The notes under the pieces were generated by a model, which was not told where the DNA came from, made no database searches, and saw only the letters and a program-made list of their open reading frames with translations. From an uncultured Ferrovum sp. (GTDB lineage Bacteria; Pseudomonadota; Gammaproteobacteria; Burkholderiales; Ferrovaceae), in the NCBI GenBank assembly GCA_903893215.1, contig CAITLJ010000008.1, positions 1 through 48,003 of the forward strand: 48,003 nucleotides of DNA. Direction: 5' to 3'. Position 1 is the stretch's first letter. Each line of letters starts with the position of its first letter. Of the stretch, positions 17,372-25,879 are shown piece by piece. The position numbers were made by a program, and so were the translations under genes.

Positions 17372-18444
17372 ACCGGATTGGTGTGATGATCGTCGACGAT
17401 TCGGCCGTGGTGCGTCAGGTGCTGCAGTCACAGTTGACCCAGGATCCGGAGATCGAGGTGCTGCACGCCGTGGCCGATCCGCTGTTCGCCCGTGATCGCA
17501 TGAAACAGCGCTGGCCGGACGTGCTGGTCCTGGATGTCGAGATGCCGCGCATGGACGGGATCACTTTTCTGAAGCAGATCATGGCGGAACGACCGACGCC
17601 GGTGATCATCTGCTCCACCCTGACCGAGCGGGGCGCCCATACCACCATGGAGGCCCTCGCTGCCGGTGCCTTTTCGGTGGTGGCCAAGCCGAAGCTTGGG
17701 CTGAAGCAGTTTCTTGAAGATAGCGCCAGTGAGCTCAGGGCAGTGGTCAAGGCGGCGGCGCGTGCCCGCGTCGGTCGGGTTGCGCCGAGCGTTCCGCTGC
17801 CGATCCCCGTGCGGGAAAAGCTGAATGCCGACGCCATGCTGGCCCCACCCACCGCAGCGGCGATGCACCAGACCACCGAACGGATCGTGGCACTGGGCAC
17901 ATCGACGGGAGGTACCCAGGCACTCGAACTGGTGCTGACTGCGTTGCCTCGCGTGTGCCCGGGCATCGTGGTGGTTCAGCACATGCCCGAGAAATTCACG
18001 GCTGCATTTGCGTCAAGGCTGGATGCGCTTTGCCAGATGAACGTGCGCGAAGCGCGGGACGGTGACCGCATCCTGCCCGGGCAGGTGCTGATTGCGCCGG
18101 GCGGGCGGCACATGATGGTGGTGCGTAGCGGTGCGCAGTACCACGTCGAGGTGGCCGACGGGCCGTTGGTATCCCGTCACAAGCCGTCGGTGGATGTGCT
18201 GTTCCGTTCGGTTGCCAAGGCCGCAGGCCGCAATGCGCTGGGCGTGATCATGACCGGCATGGGCGACGACGGCGCGCATGGCCTGCGCGAGATGTTTGAT
18301 GCCCACGCGAGCACGGCTGCGCAGGACGAGGCCTCCTCTGTCGTGTTTGGCATGCCGAAAGAGGCGATCAAGCTGGGTGCGGCCCAGCAGGTGCTTGCGC
18401 TCGATCAGATTCCGGGGTTGATCCAGGAGCAGCTCGGCCACTGA
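17368..18444 (+). CDS. cheB: Chemotaxis response regulator methylesterase CheB
   Basis: Removes methyl groups from receptors when phosphorylated by CheA. The 358-residue protein has a receiver domain (D10, D11, D56 in [12 protein letters not shown] at 107) joined through an Ala/Arg-rich linker to the esterase domain with S179 (GTSTGG), H205 (VVQHMPEKF) and the aspartate at 300-301 ([10 protein letters not shown]). It starts with ATG in the cheD stop. No terminator is obvious after it; the 295-base region that follows holds a palindrome and a structured stretch. Confidence 0.96.
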   Translation: MNRIGVMIVDDSAVVRQVLQSQLTQDPEIEVLHAVADPLFARDRMKQRWPDVLVLDVEMPRMDGITFLKQIMAERPTPVIICSTLTERGAHTTMEALAAGAFSVVAKPKLGLKQFLEDSASELRAVVKAAARARVGRVAPSVPLPIPVREKLNADAMLAPPTAAAMHQTTERIVALGTSTGGTQALELVLTALPRVCPGIVVVQHMPEKFTAAFASRLDALCQMNVREARDGDRILPGQVLIAPGGRHMMVVRSGAQYHVEVADGPLVSRHKPSVDVLFRSVAKAAGRNALGVIMTGMGDDGAHGLREMFDAHASTAAQDEASSVVFGMPKEAIKLGAAQQVLALDQIPGLIQEQLGH

Positions 18445-18597
18445 GGGAGCGCGCGTCGCCGGTGGCCCGGCCAGTTTGCGGACCGCCTGTGCTTCGGCAA
18501 CTGGATTAACGTGTTTCGATCGTTTCTTGGTGAGGCGCTTGGGTGCTCTGTCCGAAGCCGTACCCCAATCGGTATGTCGGTTTGCAAGTGCAGTCAG

Positions 18598-18613
18598 CCA
18601 AGCCTAGGCTTGG
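18598..18613. promoter_or_regulatory. Perfect 16-bp palindrome upstream of GGDEF-EAL gene
   Basis: CCAAGCCTAGGCTTGG reads the same on both strands, with no spacer, which is the form of a dimer-binding operator rather than a hairpin. It lies 126 bases before the GGDEF-EAL start, in the cheB downstream region. No known consensus recognised. Confidence 0.35.
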
Positions 18614-18623
18614 ACAAAACTCA

Positions 18624-18685
18624 GCGTCAGCTGTAGCGGGCGCAATAGCACCCTTTGCGGGCCTGCTATGCCCACGTTGTGACGC
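18624..18685 (+). ncRNA. Candidate structured 5' leader of the GGDEF-EAL gene
   Basis: Four nested helices are collinear: GCGTCA/TGACGC (18624-18629 with 18680-18685), GGGC/GCCC (18638-18641 with 18670-18673), ATAGCA/TGCTAT (18645-18650 with 18664-18669) and CCC/GGG, with a TTTGC loop. That is 19 pairs in 62 bases, 54 bases before the start of a cyclic-di-GMP enzyme. It does not match the known cyclic-di-GMP riboswitch consensus as far as I can see. Could be a cis-regulatory RNA or chance GC folding. Confidence 0.3.
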
Positions 18686-18739
18686 CGGCCGGATGTCAGC
18701 GGGGCTTGCTGCAGTGAATGCCGACCGTTCAGGGGATAC

Positions 18740-21706
18740 ATGGAAGCAGCACCAACGCGTAGTAACGAGGATGCAGCACTCTCGGCCCTTCGGGCGCTGG
18801 AAATTCTGGACTCGGAGCCCGAAGCAGAATTTGATGCACTTGCCCGCACTGCTGCGGCTGTCTGCGGCGTGCCTGTTTCACTGATCAGCCTGATTGATGT
18901 GGGGCGACAGTGGTTCAAGGCCAATGTCGGCCTGTCGGGCGTTGCGCAAACATCGCGGGAGCAGGCCTTTTGCGCCCACGCCGTCCTGAGCGATGACCTG
19001 TTTGAAGTCGAGGACGCCACCCGTGACCCGCGGTTCCTCGATAACCCCTTGGTCACTGGACAGCCCGGCATCCGTTTTTATGCCGGTGCGCCGTTGACGC
19101 TGGCCAATGGCGAGCGGATCGGCACACTGTGTGTGATTGATCAAAAGCCCGGGCACCTCACCACCCTGCAGCGAGGGGTGTTGCGGGACCTCTCCCTGGT
19201 GGCGGCGCGGGCCATGGAAGGGCGACTGGCAATCAGGCGCGCGCGCGAAGCAACGATCGAAGCCGCCAGGGCAGCGCTGGTGCTGAAACATACTGCGGAT
19301 GCCGTCATCGGCGTCACGCCGCTTGGCCGGATCGATCGCTGGAACAAGTCGGCGGAGTCGATGTTCGGTTATGCGCCGGCAGAGATCCTGGGACACCCGC
19401 TGCAACGGCTGCACACTCCGGAACGGGCGGATGCGCTGCATGCCCGCGCCTTGCGTGTCTTCGCCGGTCAGGCCGACCTGAACTACGAAACCACCCACGT
19501 CCACCGCGATGGTACGGTGCTCGACGTGGCCATTACGCTGGTGCCTGAATTTGACGTTGATGGCAAGGTCAGCCACGTGACCAAGTTCGTGCGCGACATC
19601 ACCCGGTTCAAGAACACCGAGACTGCCCTGCGCGTCACGCAGGAATTCCTCGAACGTTCGGGATGGATTGCGGGCATCGGTGGGTGGCAACTCGACCTGC
19701 AGTCGCGCAACCTGCTCTGGTCAGCACAAACCTGCAGGATTCATGGCCTGGCGCCTGGCTATCTGCCGAGCCTGGATGAAGCGCTCAATTTCTACCGTCC
19801 GCATTGTCGTGCCCTCATCAAGGGTGCGCTGCGGGCGGCGATCGCCAGGGGCACCAGCTTTGATCTGGAACTGGAGATCGAACGCAGGGATGGCAGCACG
19901 CGCTGGGTGCGCGTCTTTGCCAAGGCTGACCTCGTTGATGGCCGGGCGGTGCGTCTGGTGGGCGCCTTTCACGATATTGACGAACGCCACCGGATGACGC
20001 TGGAACTCGCAGAAAAGCACGAGCTGCTGCGCGTCACGCTGCAATCCATCGGTGAGGCGGTGATCACCACCGATCCCGCCGCCATGGTCACCTGGCTCAA
20101 TCCAGTGGCGGAACGGCTCACCGGTTGGTTGTCGACCGAAGCGCTGGGCCGCCCGCTCACGCAGGTATTCCATATCGTCAACGAGCAAACGCGCGCGATC
20201 ACCGAAAATCCGGTTGCCACGTGCCTCGCCCAAGGCAAGATCGCCGGTCTTTCCAGTCACCCCCTGCTGATCTCGAAGGACGGCAGCGAATTCGGCATCG
20301 AGGATTCTGCGTCACCCATCCGCAATGCAGAGGGGAAGATGCTCGGGATGGTGCTGGTCTTCCACGATGTTTCGGAGCAGCGTCGCCTGTCGCGCGAAAT
20401 GACCTACCGTGCCACGCACGACACCCTGACCGGACTGGTCAATCGCGCAGAATTTGAGGAGCGCCTGCTGCGTCTGTTGCGCAAGTCGCACGAAGACCAG
20501 AGCGAACACGCCATCCTGTACATCGATCTGGATCAGTTCAAGCTGGTCAATGATGCATGCGGTCATGCGGTCGGCGACCAGTTGCTGCAGCAGGTGGCCA
20601 GGCAGCTATGCAAGGTGACCCGCACGCGGGACACGGTGGCGCGTCTTGGTGGCGATGAGTTCGGCATCATTCTCGAACACTGCAAGGTCAGTCAGGCGCA
20701 GACCGTGGCACAGAAAATCTGCGACCAGATGGAAGACTTCCGCTTCCTTCACGAAGACCGGCGCTTGCGGGTCGGTGCCAGTATTGGTCTGGTCCCTGTC
20801 GATTGCCGCTGGGCGAATACTGCCGCGATCCAGCAGGCGGCCGACTCCGCCTGTTACGCAGCGAAGGAAGCCGGCAGGAATCGCATGCACACCTGGTTCG
20901 ATACCGATGCGGCGATCCGCGCACGCAAGTTCGAAACCCAATGGGCGGCGCGGATCGGGAGTGCGCTGGACGAAAACCGCTTCGTCCTGTTTGCCCAGCG
21001 GATCGAGGCGCTGAAAGACGGTCCGGCCGGACTGCATGCCGAGGTTCTGGTACGTATGCTGGGCGAGGACAACAGCCTGATCCTGCCTGGCGCCTTCCTG
21101 CCCGCTGCCGAGCGTTTCAGCCTGGTGTCCCGACTGGATCGCTGGGTGCTGCGGCGGGTGATTGCGTGGATGCGCGACCAGCCGTCGCTGGAACACATCG
21201 AATGCCTGAGCGTCAACTTGTCGGGCCAATCGGTGGGGGATCACGCATTTCAGGCCTGGGCCAGCAAGGTACTCGGGGAGGCAGGTGACCGGGTCCGATC
21301 ACGGCTGTGCCTCGAAATCACCGAAACGGTGGCCGTGACCAATCTTGCCGACGCCGCCATCTTCATCCAGTTGCTACGCTCGACAGGCGTTCGGGTGGCG
21401 CTGGATGATTTTGGCGCGGGCGCGTCGTCGTTTGCTTACCTCAAGTCCTTGCCGGTCGATTACCTGAAAATTGACGGACAGTTCATCCGCGGCCTGGTCG
21501 CAAATCCGCTCAACGATGCTGCGGTCCGCTGTTTTGCCGAAGTGGCGCGGCTGGTGGGGGTCAAGACGGTTGCGGAGTTTGTTGATACGCCAGAGGTGTT
21601 GGCGCGATTGCATGACATCGGAATCGACCTGGCGCAGGGCTTCCTGCTGCACAGACCTGAACCCATCGATCGGTTGAGTGCGCGGATGCTGATGGCGACC
21701 GGTTGA
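18740..21706 (+). CDS. GAF-PAS-PAS-PAS-GGDEF-EAL cyclic-di-GMP enzyme
   Basis: A 988-residue soluble protein: GAF (about 25-165), three PAS (about 175-295, 300-420, 425-550), GGDEF (about 555-715) and EAL (about 735-985). The diguanylate cyclase site LGGDEF is intact at 637, with the inhibitory RxxD (RTRD) five residues before. The phosphodiesterase signature reads EVL rather than EAL, but metal and catalytic residues appear kept (E768, N in SVNLSG, LEITET, D889/D890 in DDFGAG, LKIDGQF, AE, QG). Both activities are therefore possible. There is no membrane segment. AGGGG precedes ATG 18740. It follows the che operon on the same strand and may link sensing to cyclic-di-GMP. Confidence 0.93.
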   Translation: MEAAPTRSNEDAALSALRALEILDSEPEAEFDALARTAAAVCGVPVSLISLIDVGRQWFKANVGLSGVAQTSREQAFCAHAVLSDDLFEVEDATRDPRFLDNPLVTGQPGIRFYAGAPLTLANGERIGTLCVIDQKPGHLTTLQRGVLRDLSLVAARAMEGRLAIRRAREATIEAARAALVLKHTADAVIGVTPLGRIDRWNKSAESMFGYAPAEILGHPLQRLHTPERADALHARALRVFAGQADLNYETTHVHRDGTVLDVAITLVPEFDVDGKVSHVTKFVRDITRFKNTETALRVTQEFLERSGWIAGIGGWQLDLQSRNLLWSAQTCRIHGLAPGYLPSLDEALNFYRPHCRALIKGALRAAIARGTSFDLELEIERRDGSTRWVRVFAKADLVDGRAVRLVGAFHDIDERHRMTLELAEKHELLRVTLQSIGEAVITTDPAAMVTWLNPVAERLTGWLSTEALGRPLTQVFHIVNEQTRAITENPVATCLAQGKIAGLSSHPLLISKDGSEFGIEDSASPIRNAEGKMLGMVLVFHDVSEQRRLSREMTYRATHDTLTGLVNRAEFEERLLRLLRKSHEDQSEHAILYIDLDQFKLVNDACGHAVGDQLLQQVARQLCKVTRTRDTVARLGGDEFGIILEHCKVSQAQTVAQKICDQMEDFRFLHEDRRLRVGASIGLVPVDCRWANTAAIQQAADSACYAAKEAGRNRMHTWFDTDAAIRARKFETQWAARIGSALDENRFVLFAQRIEALKDGPAGLHAEVLVRMLGEDNSLILPGAFLPAAERFSLVSRLDRWVLRRVIAWMRDQPSLEHIECLSVNLSGQSVGDHAFQAWASKVLGEAGDRVRSRLCLEITETVAVTNLADAAIFIQLLRSTGVRVALDDFGAGASSFAYLKSLPVDYLKIDGQFIRGLVANPLNDAAVRCFAEVARLVGVKTVAEFVDTPEVLARLHDIGIDLAQGFLLHRPEPIDRLSARMLMATG

Positions 21707-21816
21707 TCCGCGCGGAACGTCACCAGTCCAGACAGCGCTGGATGAGCGTGTTCAGAAAGCTTGCGTCGGCCGGCGAAGCGCCAGCATCGGCTGCGGATTG
21801 CCCCGCGTCGTTGCGC

Positions 21817-22851
21817 TCAGCTTGGCGCGAAATCGATCACTACCCGCGACGGCACGTCGCCATGCGCCAGACGCGAAAAAATGTCGTTGATCGCCGCAAG
21901 CGCTTGCAGTTCGATATCGGCCTTCACCCTGTCCGCCGCCGCAAAGGCCAGCGCTTCGGCCATGTCGTGGCGGGTGCCGACGAAGGACCCGCGGATGGTG
22001 ATGCAGTTGGCCACCACATCGAATAGCGGGACGGGAAATTCACCCGGCGGTAGGCCGACCAGCACGCACGTGCCGAGCTTGCGGGTCATGCCCACCCCCT
22101 GCTTGAATGCTGCCAGCGAGGGTGCGGTGATCAGCACGCCATGCGCGCCGCCATCGGTGGCCTTATGCACCTGGGCTTCGGTATCGGGTGCCGTGGCGTT
22201 GACCGTGGCGTCGGCGCCCAGCCGTCTGGCGTGGGCCAGTTTGCCGTCGTCGATATCCACCGCGCACACCAGCAAGCCCATCGCCTTACCGTATTGCACG
22301 GCCAGATGGCCCAGCCCACCGATGCCGGAGACCACCAGCCATTGTCCGGGGCGCGCCCCGGTTTCCTTGATGCCCTTGTAGGAGGTGACACCCGCGCAGA
22401 TCAGCGGTGCTGCTGCCTGTGCATTCAACCCTGGCGGAATATGGGCCACATACGCGGGATCGGCCACGATGTATTCGGCAAAGCCACCGTTACGCGTGTA
22501 GCCGCCGAACTGCGCCGAGGCGCACACGGTTTCCCAGGCCTGCAGGCAGTATTCGCAGTGACCGCAGGCCGAAAACAGCCAGGGCACGCCCACCCGGTCA
22601 CCCTCCTTGACAGCCACCACGCCGCTGCCCATGGCCACCACGATGCCGATCCCTTCATGCCCGGGCGTGAAGGGCAGGCCGGGCTTGAGCGGCCAGTCGC
22701 CATTGGCAGCATGCAGGTCGGTATGACAGACTCCGCAAGCTTCGGTCTTGACCAGGATTTCACCCGGGCCGGGCGTAGGTATCTCCAGTTCCCTGAGTAC
22801 CAGCGGTTTGCCGAAATGCTCGACCACGGCGGCATGCATTTTTTTGGTCAT
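21817..22851 (-). CDS. adhP: Zinc alcohol dehydrogenase, AdhP type
   Basis: A 344-residue NAD-dependent, propanol-preferring type alcohol dehydrogenase. Catalytic zinc ligands C42 (GVCHTDLH), H65 (GHEG) and C152 (ICAGVTSYK); structural zinc C96, C99, C102, C110; NAD fold GIGGLGHLAVQYGK. AGGGA precedes the ATG at 22851. It lies 25 bases after pntB on the same strand and so appears to be the last gene of the aldehyde dehydrogenase-transhydrogenase operon. In vivo substrate is not known; ethanol or similar primary alcohols are the usual ones. Confidence 0.93.
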   Translation of the reverse strand: MTKKMHAAVVEHFGKPLVLRELEIPTPGPGEILVKTEACGVCHTDLHAANGDWPLKPGLPFTPGHEGIGIVVAMGSGVVAVKEGDRVGVPWLFSACGHCEYCLQAWETVCASAQFGGYTRNGGFAEYIVADPAYVAHIPPGLNAQAAAPLICAGVTSYKGIKETGARPGQWLVVSGIGGLGHLAVQYGKAMGLLVCAVDIDDGKLAHARRLGADATVNATAPDTEAQVHKATDGGAHGVLITAPSLAAFKQGVGMTRKLGTCVLVGLPPGEFPVPLFDVVANCITIRGSFVGTRHDMAEALAFAAADRVKADIELQALAAINDIFSRLAHGDVPSRVVIDFAPS

Positions 22852-22876
22852 GATCCCTTCCTGATTGAATGTTGCA

Positions 22877-24358
22877 TCAAGCTGCGTTTGGCAGTCCCAG
22901 TCCGCGGATAGCCTCGATCATCTGCACCAGCACCGCCTGCGCGTCGCCATAGACCATGCTGCAGTTGTCTGCGTAGAACAGCGCGTTGACCACGCCGGCA
23001 TAGCCTTTGCCCTCGCCACGTTTGATCACGAAGACTTTCTTGGCCAGGTCGGCGTTGAGAATCGGCATGCCGAAAATCGGCGATGACTTGTCGGTGCGCG
23101 CTGCCGGGTTGACCACATCGTTGGCGCCAATCACCAGCGCCACATCCGTGCCGGCGAACTGGTCGTTGATGTCTTCCAACTGAAAAATCATGTCGTAGGG
23201 CACGCCGGCCTCGGCCAGCAATACATCCATTTGTCCCGGCATGCGTCCGGCGACCGGATGAATGGCAAATTTCACGCTGACGTGACCGGCCTGCAGCATC
23301 TTGACCAGTTCAAACAGCTTGCCCTGGCCCTGCGCTGCGGCCAGGCCATAACCCGGCACGATGATCACCGAAGCTGCGTAACGCATCGCAATGCCGGCAT
23401 CGGCCGGAGCCATCGGCTTCAGGCTGCCCTTGATGGCGCCAGGCTTGCGCCTGGACGGTTCGCCAAAATTGGAGAACACCACGCTGCTCACCGAACGGTT
23501 CATTGCCTTGGCCATCAGCAGGGTGAGCAGCATGCCGGCAGCGCCCACCACCATGCCGGCGATCATCAACGCCGGGTTCTGCAGTACAAAGCCTTCCAGA
23601 CCGACCGCCAGCCCGGTGAAGGCATTGAAGATCGAAATCACCACCGGCATGTCGGCACCGCCGATCGGCAGGGTCATCAGCACCCCGACCAGCAGGGCTA
23701 GCGCAAAGAACAGCACCAGCGCCGTTGCACTGGCGGGCAGGTCGGTCGGTCCGCCCTGGGCGTTGGCGATCAGCACCCCCGCCATTCCCAGCATCGTGAT
23801 TGCCACCAGACCGTTGCAGAGCTGCTGTCCCCGAAAGCGCACTGGCTGCTTGAGCAGGCCATCCAGCTTGGCCCACGCGATCACCGAGCCGGACAGGGAG
23901 ATGGCGCCGATCAGTCCGCCCAGCAGGGTCACAGTCAGATCGCCGGTCGCCTGAATGTCCAGGCCATGCCCTCTGCTTACCGTGGTCTGCCCACCCAGCA
24001 AGGCGATCGCGGCAATGGCCGCAGCAGCGCCACCGCCCAGGCCGTTGTAGATCGCCACCATTTGCGGCATGGCAGTCATCGCCACTGTGCGGCCGGCCCA
24101 CCACGCCAGGCTGCCACCGACCAGCAACGCGATCACGGCCAGGCCCAGATTGGCCGGCAGATAGGCCTGTGCCGCGACGCTCACGGTCAGGGCGGACAGG
24201 AAGCTGGCCAGCACAGCCAGCACCATGCCGACGCCTGCCAAGCGGATGCCGGAGGGGGCGCTGACCGGCGAAGACATGCGGTGCAGGCCGAACATGAACA
24301 GGAAGGCAGCGATCAGGTCGGCGCTGCCTATGCCAAGTTGGGCTAGCGTGATTTCCAT
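22877..24358 (-). CDS. pntB: NAD(P) transhydrogenase beta subunit
   Basis: Membrane and NADP-binding subunit of the proton-translocating transhydrogenase, which makes NADPH from NADH using the proton gradient. The 493-residue protein has about nine hydrophobic helices in the first ~270 residues, then the soluble NADP domain with VIIVPGYGLAAAQ, KFAIHPVAGRMPGQMDVLLAEAGVPYD and the C-terminal VFVIKRGEGKGYAGV. GGAG sits just before the ATG at 24358. The open frame runs further upstream to 24799, but that part is an out-of-frame overlap with the small alpha subunit and not a fusion. Ten bases separate it from pntAB. Confidence 0.95.
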   Translation of the reverse strand: MEITLAQLGIGSADLIAAFLFMFGLHRMSSPVSAPSGIRLAGVGMVLAVLASFLSALTVSVAAQAYLPANLGLAVIALLVGGSLAWWAGRTVAMTAMPQMVAIYNGLGGGAAAAIAAIALLGGQTTVSRGHGLDIQATGDLTVTLLGGLIGAISLSGSVIAWAKLDGLLKQPVRFRGQQLCNGLVAITMLGMAGVLIANAQGGPTDLPASATALVLFFALALLVGVLMTLPIGGADMPVVISIFNAFTGLAVGLEGFVLQNPALMIAGMVVGAAGMLLTLLMAKAMNRSVSSVVFSNFGEPSRRKPGAIKGSLKPMAPADAGIAMRYAASVIIVPGYGLAAAQGQGKLFELVKMLQAGHVSVKFAIHPVAGRMPGQMDVLLAEAGVPYDMIFQLEDINDQFAGTDVALVIGANDVVNPAARTDKSSPIFGMPILNADLAKKVFVIKRGEGKGYAGVVNALFYADNCSMVYGDAQAVLVQMIEAIRGLGLPNAA

Positions 24359-24369
24359 GGCAATCTCCT

Positions 24370-24729
24370 TCACGCGCGCGTGGGCGGCGTAACGACGGCG
24401 CGCGGCTTGCCCTTGCGGGACCGGCGCTGCGGGTGACCGCTGGTCTGGAACATGGCCAGCATGCGCTGGGTGACAGCAAACCCTCCGGCGGCATTGCCTG
24501 CGCCCAGCAGCACGGCGAAGAAACCCAGGCACTGCGCCTGCACGCTGCTGGCCTCCAGCAGCGAGGTGATCCCGCCCACCACCACAATGCCGTGCACAAA
24601 ATTCGAGCCGGACATCAAAGGCGTATGCAGGATGGCGGGCACGCGACCGATGATCACCCAGCCCGCAAATCCGGCCAGCATGAAGATGTAAAGGGCGACG
24701 AACCCTGAAATGTGGATCTGCAGGTTCAT
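24370..24729 (-). CDS. pntAB: NAD(P) transhydrogenase alpha subunit, membrane part
   Basis: A 119-residue membrane protein corresponding to the C-terminal third of E. coli PntA, as in the three-subunit R. rubrum-type enzyme. About three to four helices are visible (GFVALYIFMLAGFAGWVII; LMSGSNFVHGIVVVGG; QCLGFFAVLLGAGNAAGGFAV). It ends with a basic tail of about 20 residues (RRSRKGKPR...), longer than usual. Its ATG overlaps the stop of the soluble alpha subunit (ATGA). Confidence 0.93.
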   Translation of the reverse strand: MNLQIHISGFVALYIFMLAGFAGWVIIGRVPAILHTPLMSGSNFVHGIVVVGGITSLLEASSVQAQCLGFFAVLLGAGNAAGGFAVTQRMLAMFQTSGHPQRRSRKGKPRAVVTPPTRA

Positions 24730-25874
24730 GACAGTGCCTTGTCGGGTTCGGGGGCGGCTTCGGCGGCCGGGTGGGGGAGTGTCCGGTTGCGGCCGGCATG
24801 GGTCAGCACCGTGGCCGCCAGCACAGCGTCGCTCCAGTCGATGGTGATCACGTTGTCCTTCAGCATCAGGCCGAGCAGGTTGCAGACATTCCGCGCATAC
24901 AGTTCGCTTGCATCCTCCGCCAGCAAAGACGGTACGTTGAGCGGCGCCACGATGGTGGCGGGCCCCACCCGCACCGTCTTGCCCGGCACGGTATCTTCGC
25001 AATTGCCACCCCCTTCGGCCGAGAGGTCAACGATCACTGCACCGGCTTTCATGCCGTTCACCTGGACATGGCTGATCAACCTGGGCGATGCCTTGCCTGG
25101 AATGGCTGCCGTGGTCACGATCAGGTCGGACTGCTGGATGTGGCTGGTCAATACCCTGCCCACCGTGGCCTGTTCCGCCGCCGTCAGTGCGCGGGCATAG
25201 CCACCCTGACCGCTTGCGTCCACACCGGTGTCGACAAAGGTGCCGCCCAGCGACAGTGCCTGTTCACGGGTGTCGGGCCGGATGTCGTAGCCTTCCACCA
25301 TGGCACCCAGCCGATGCGCGGTGGCCATGGCCTCCAGACCGGCCACGCCCAGACCCATCACCAAAACCCGCGCCGGGCCGATCGAGCCGGCTGCGCTCGT
25401 GATCTTTGGAATGACGCGCGCCAGGTGGGTGGCGCCCAGCTGGATGGCGTAATAGCCAGCCAGTGCAGACTGGCTGGACAAGGCATCCATCGCCTGCGCC
25501 CGGCTGATGCGGGGTATCCGTTCCATGGCAAAGCAGGTGATGCTGCGATCGAGCAGACGCTGCAGGAGCGCAGCCTGTTTGTCGGCGTAAATGAAGGAAA
25601 TCAGGATCGCACCCGGCTTCATCGCGTCGATCACGTCCAGTGCCGGGGCCGCAACACCAAGCACCACATCGGCGTCCTTGAGTAACGCCCGCCGGTCGGA
25701 CACGACTTGCACATCACTGAATGCGGCGTCCTCCAGATGAATGCCTGCGCCAGCACCGGACTGCAGGTGCAGTCGTGCGCCCAGTCTGACCAGACCGGCC
25801 GTCAGTTTGGGCACCAGTGCCACCCTGCGCTCGTGGGCCTGCGTTTCGGCCAGCACCGCCAGATTGACGTACAT
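24726..25874 (-). CDS. pntAA: NAD(P) transhydrogenase alpha subunit, soluble NAD domain
   Basis: The NAD(H)-binding dI component (382 residues) on the cytoplasmic side. It resembles alanine dehydrogenase: ERRVALVPKLTAGLVRLG at the N terminus, ERIPRISRAQAMDALSSQS with the R and D/S residues that hold the nicotinamide, the NAD fold VLVMGLGVAGLEA and the mobile-loop region near VDLSAEGGGN. The C-terminal ~25 residues are Ala/Pro-rich. The start at 25874 lies 5 bases after the aldehyde dehydrogenase stop with little ribosome-site signal, suggesting coupling. Confidence 0.95.
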   Translation of the reverse strand: MYVNLAVLAETQAHERRVALVPKLTAGLVRLGARLHLQSGAGAGIHLEDAAFSDVQVVSDRRALLKDADVVLGVAAPALDVIDAMKPGAILISFIYADKQAALLQRLLDRSITCFAMERIPRISRAQAMDALSSQSALAGYYAIQLGATHLARVIPKITSAAGSIGPARVLVMGLGVAGLEAMATAHRLGAMVEGYDIRPDTREQALSLGGTFVDTGVDASGQGGYARALTAAEQATVGRVLTSHIQQSDLIVTTAAIPGKASPRLISHVQVNGMKAGAVIVDLSAEGGGNCEDTVPGKTVRVGPATIVAPLNVPSLLAEDASELYARNVCNLLGLMLKDNVITIDWSDAVLAATVLTHAGRNRTLPHPAAEAAPEPDKALS

Positions 25875-25879
25875 GCCGG

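Noticed and set aside
18624-18685. A known cyclic-di-GMP riboswitch
   Set aside because: Helices are present, but I could not find the conserved core bases of either known class; kept only as an unnamed structured leader.
18740-21706. EAL domain called inactive because the signature reads EVL
   Set aside because: The glutamate and the other metal and catalytic residues appear kept; the alanine to valine change alone does not justify it.
22877-24799. A 640-residue reading that would fuse extra sequence to the N terminus of PntB
   Set aside because: The first 147 codons are the out-of-frame reading of pntAB; the family PntB begins at 24358 with its own ribosome site.
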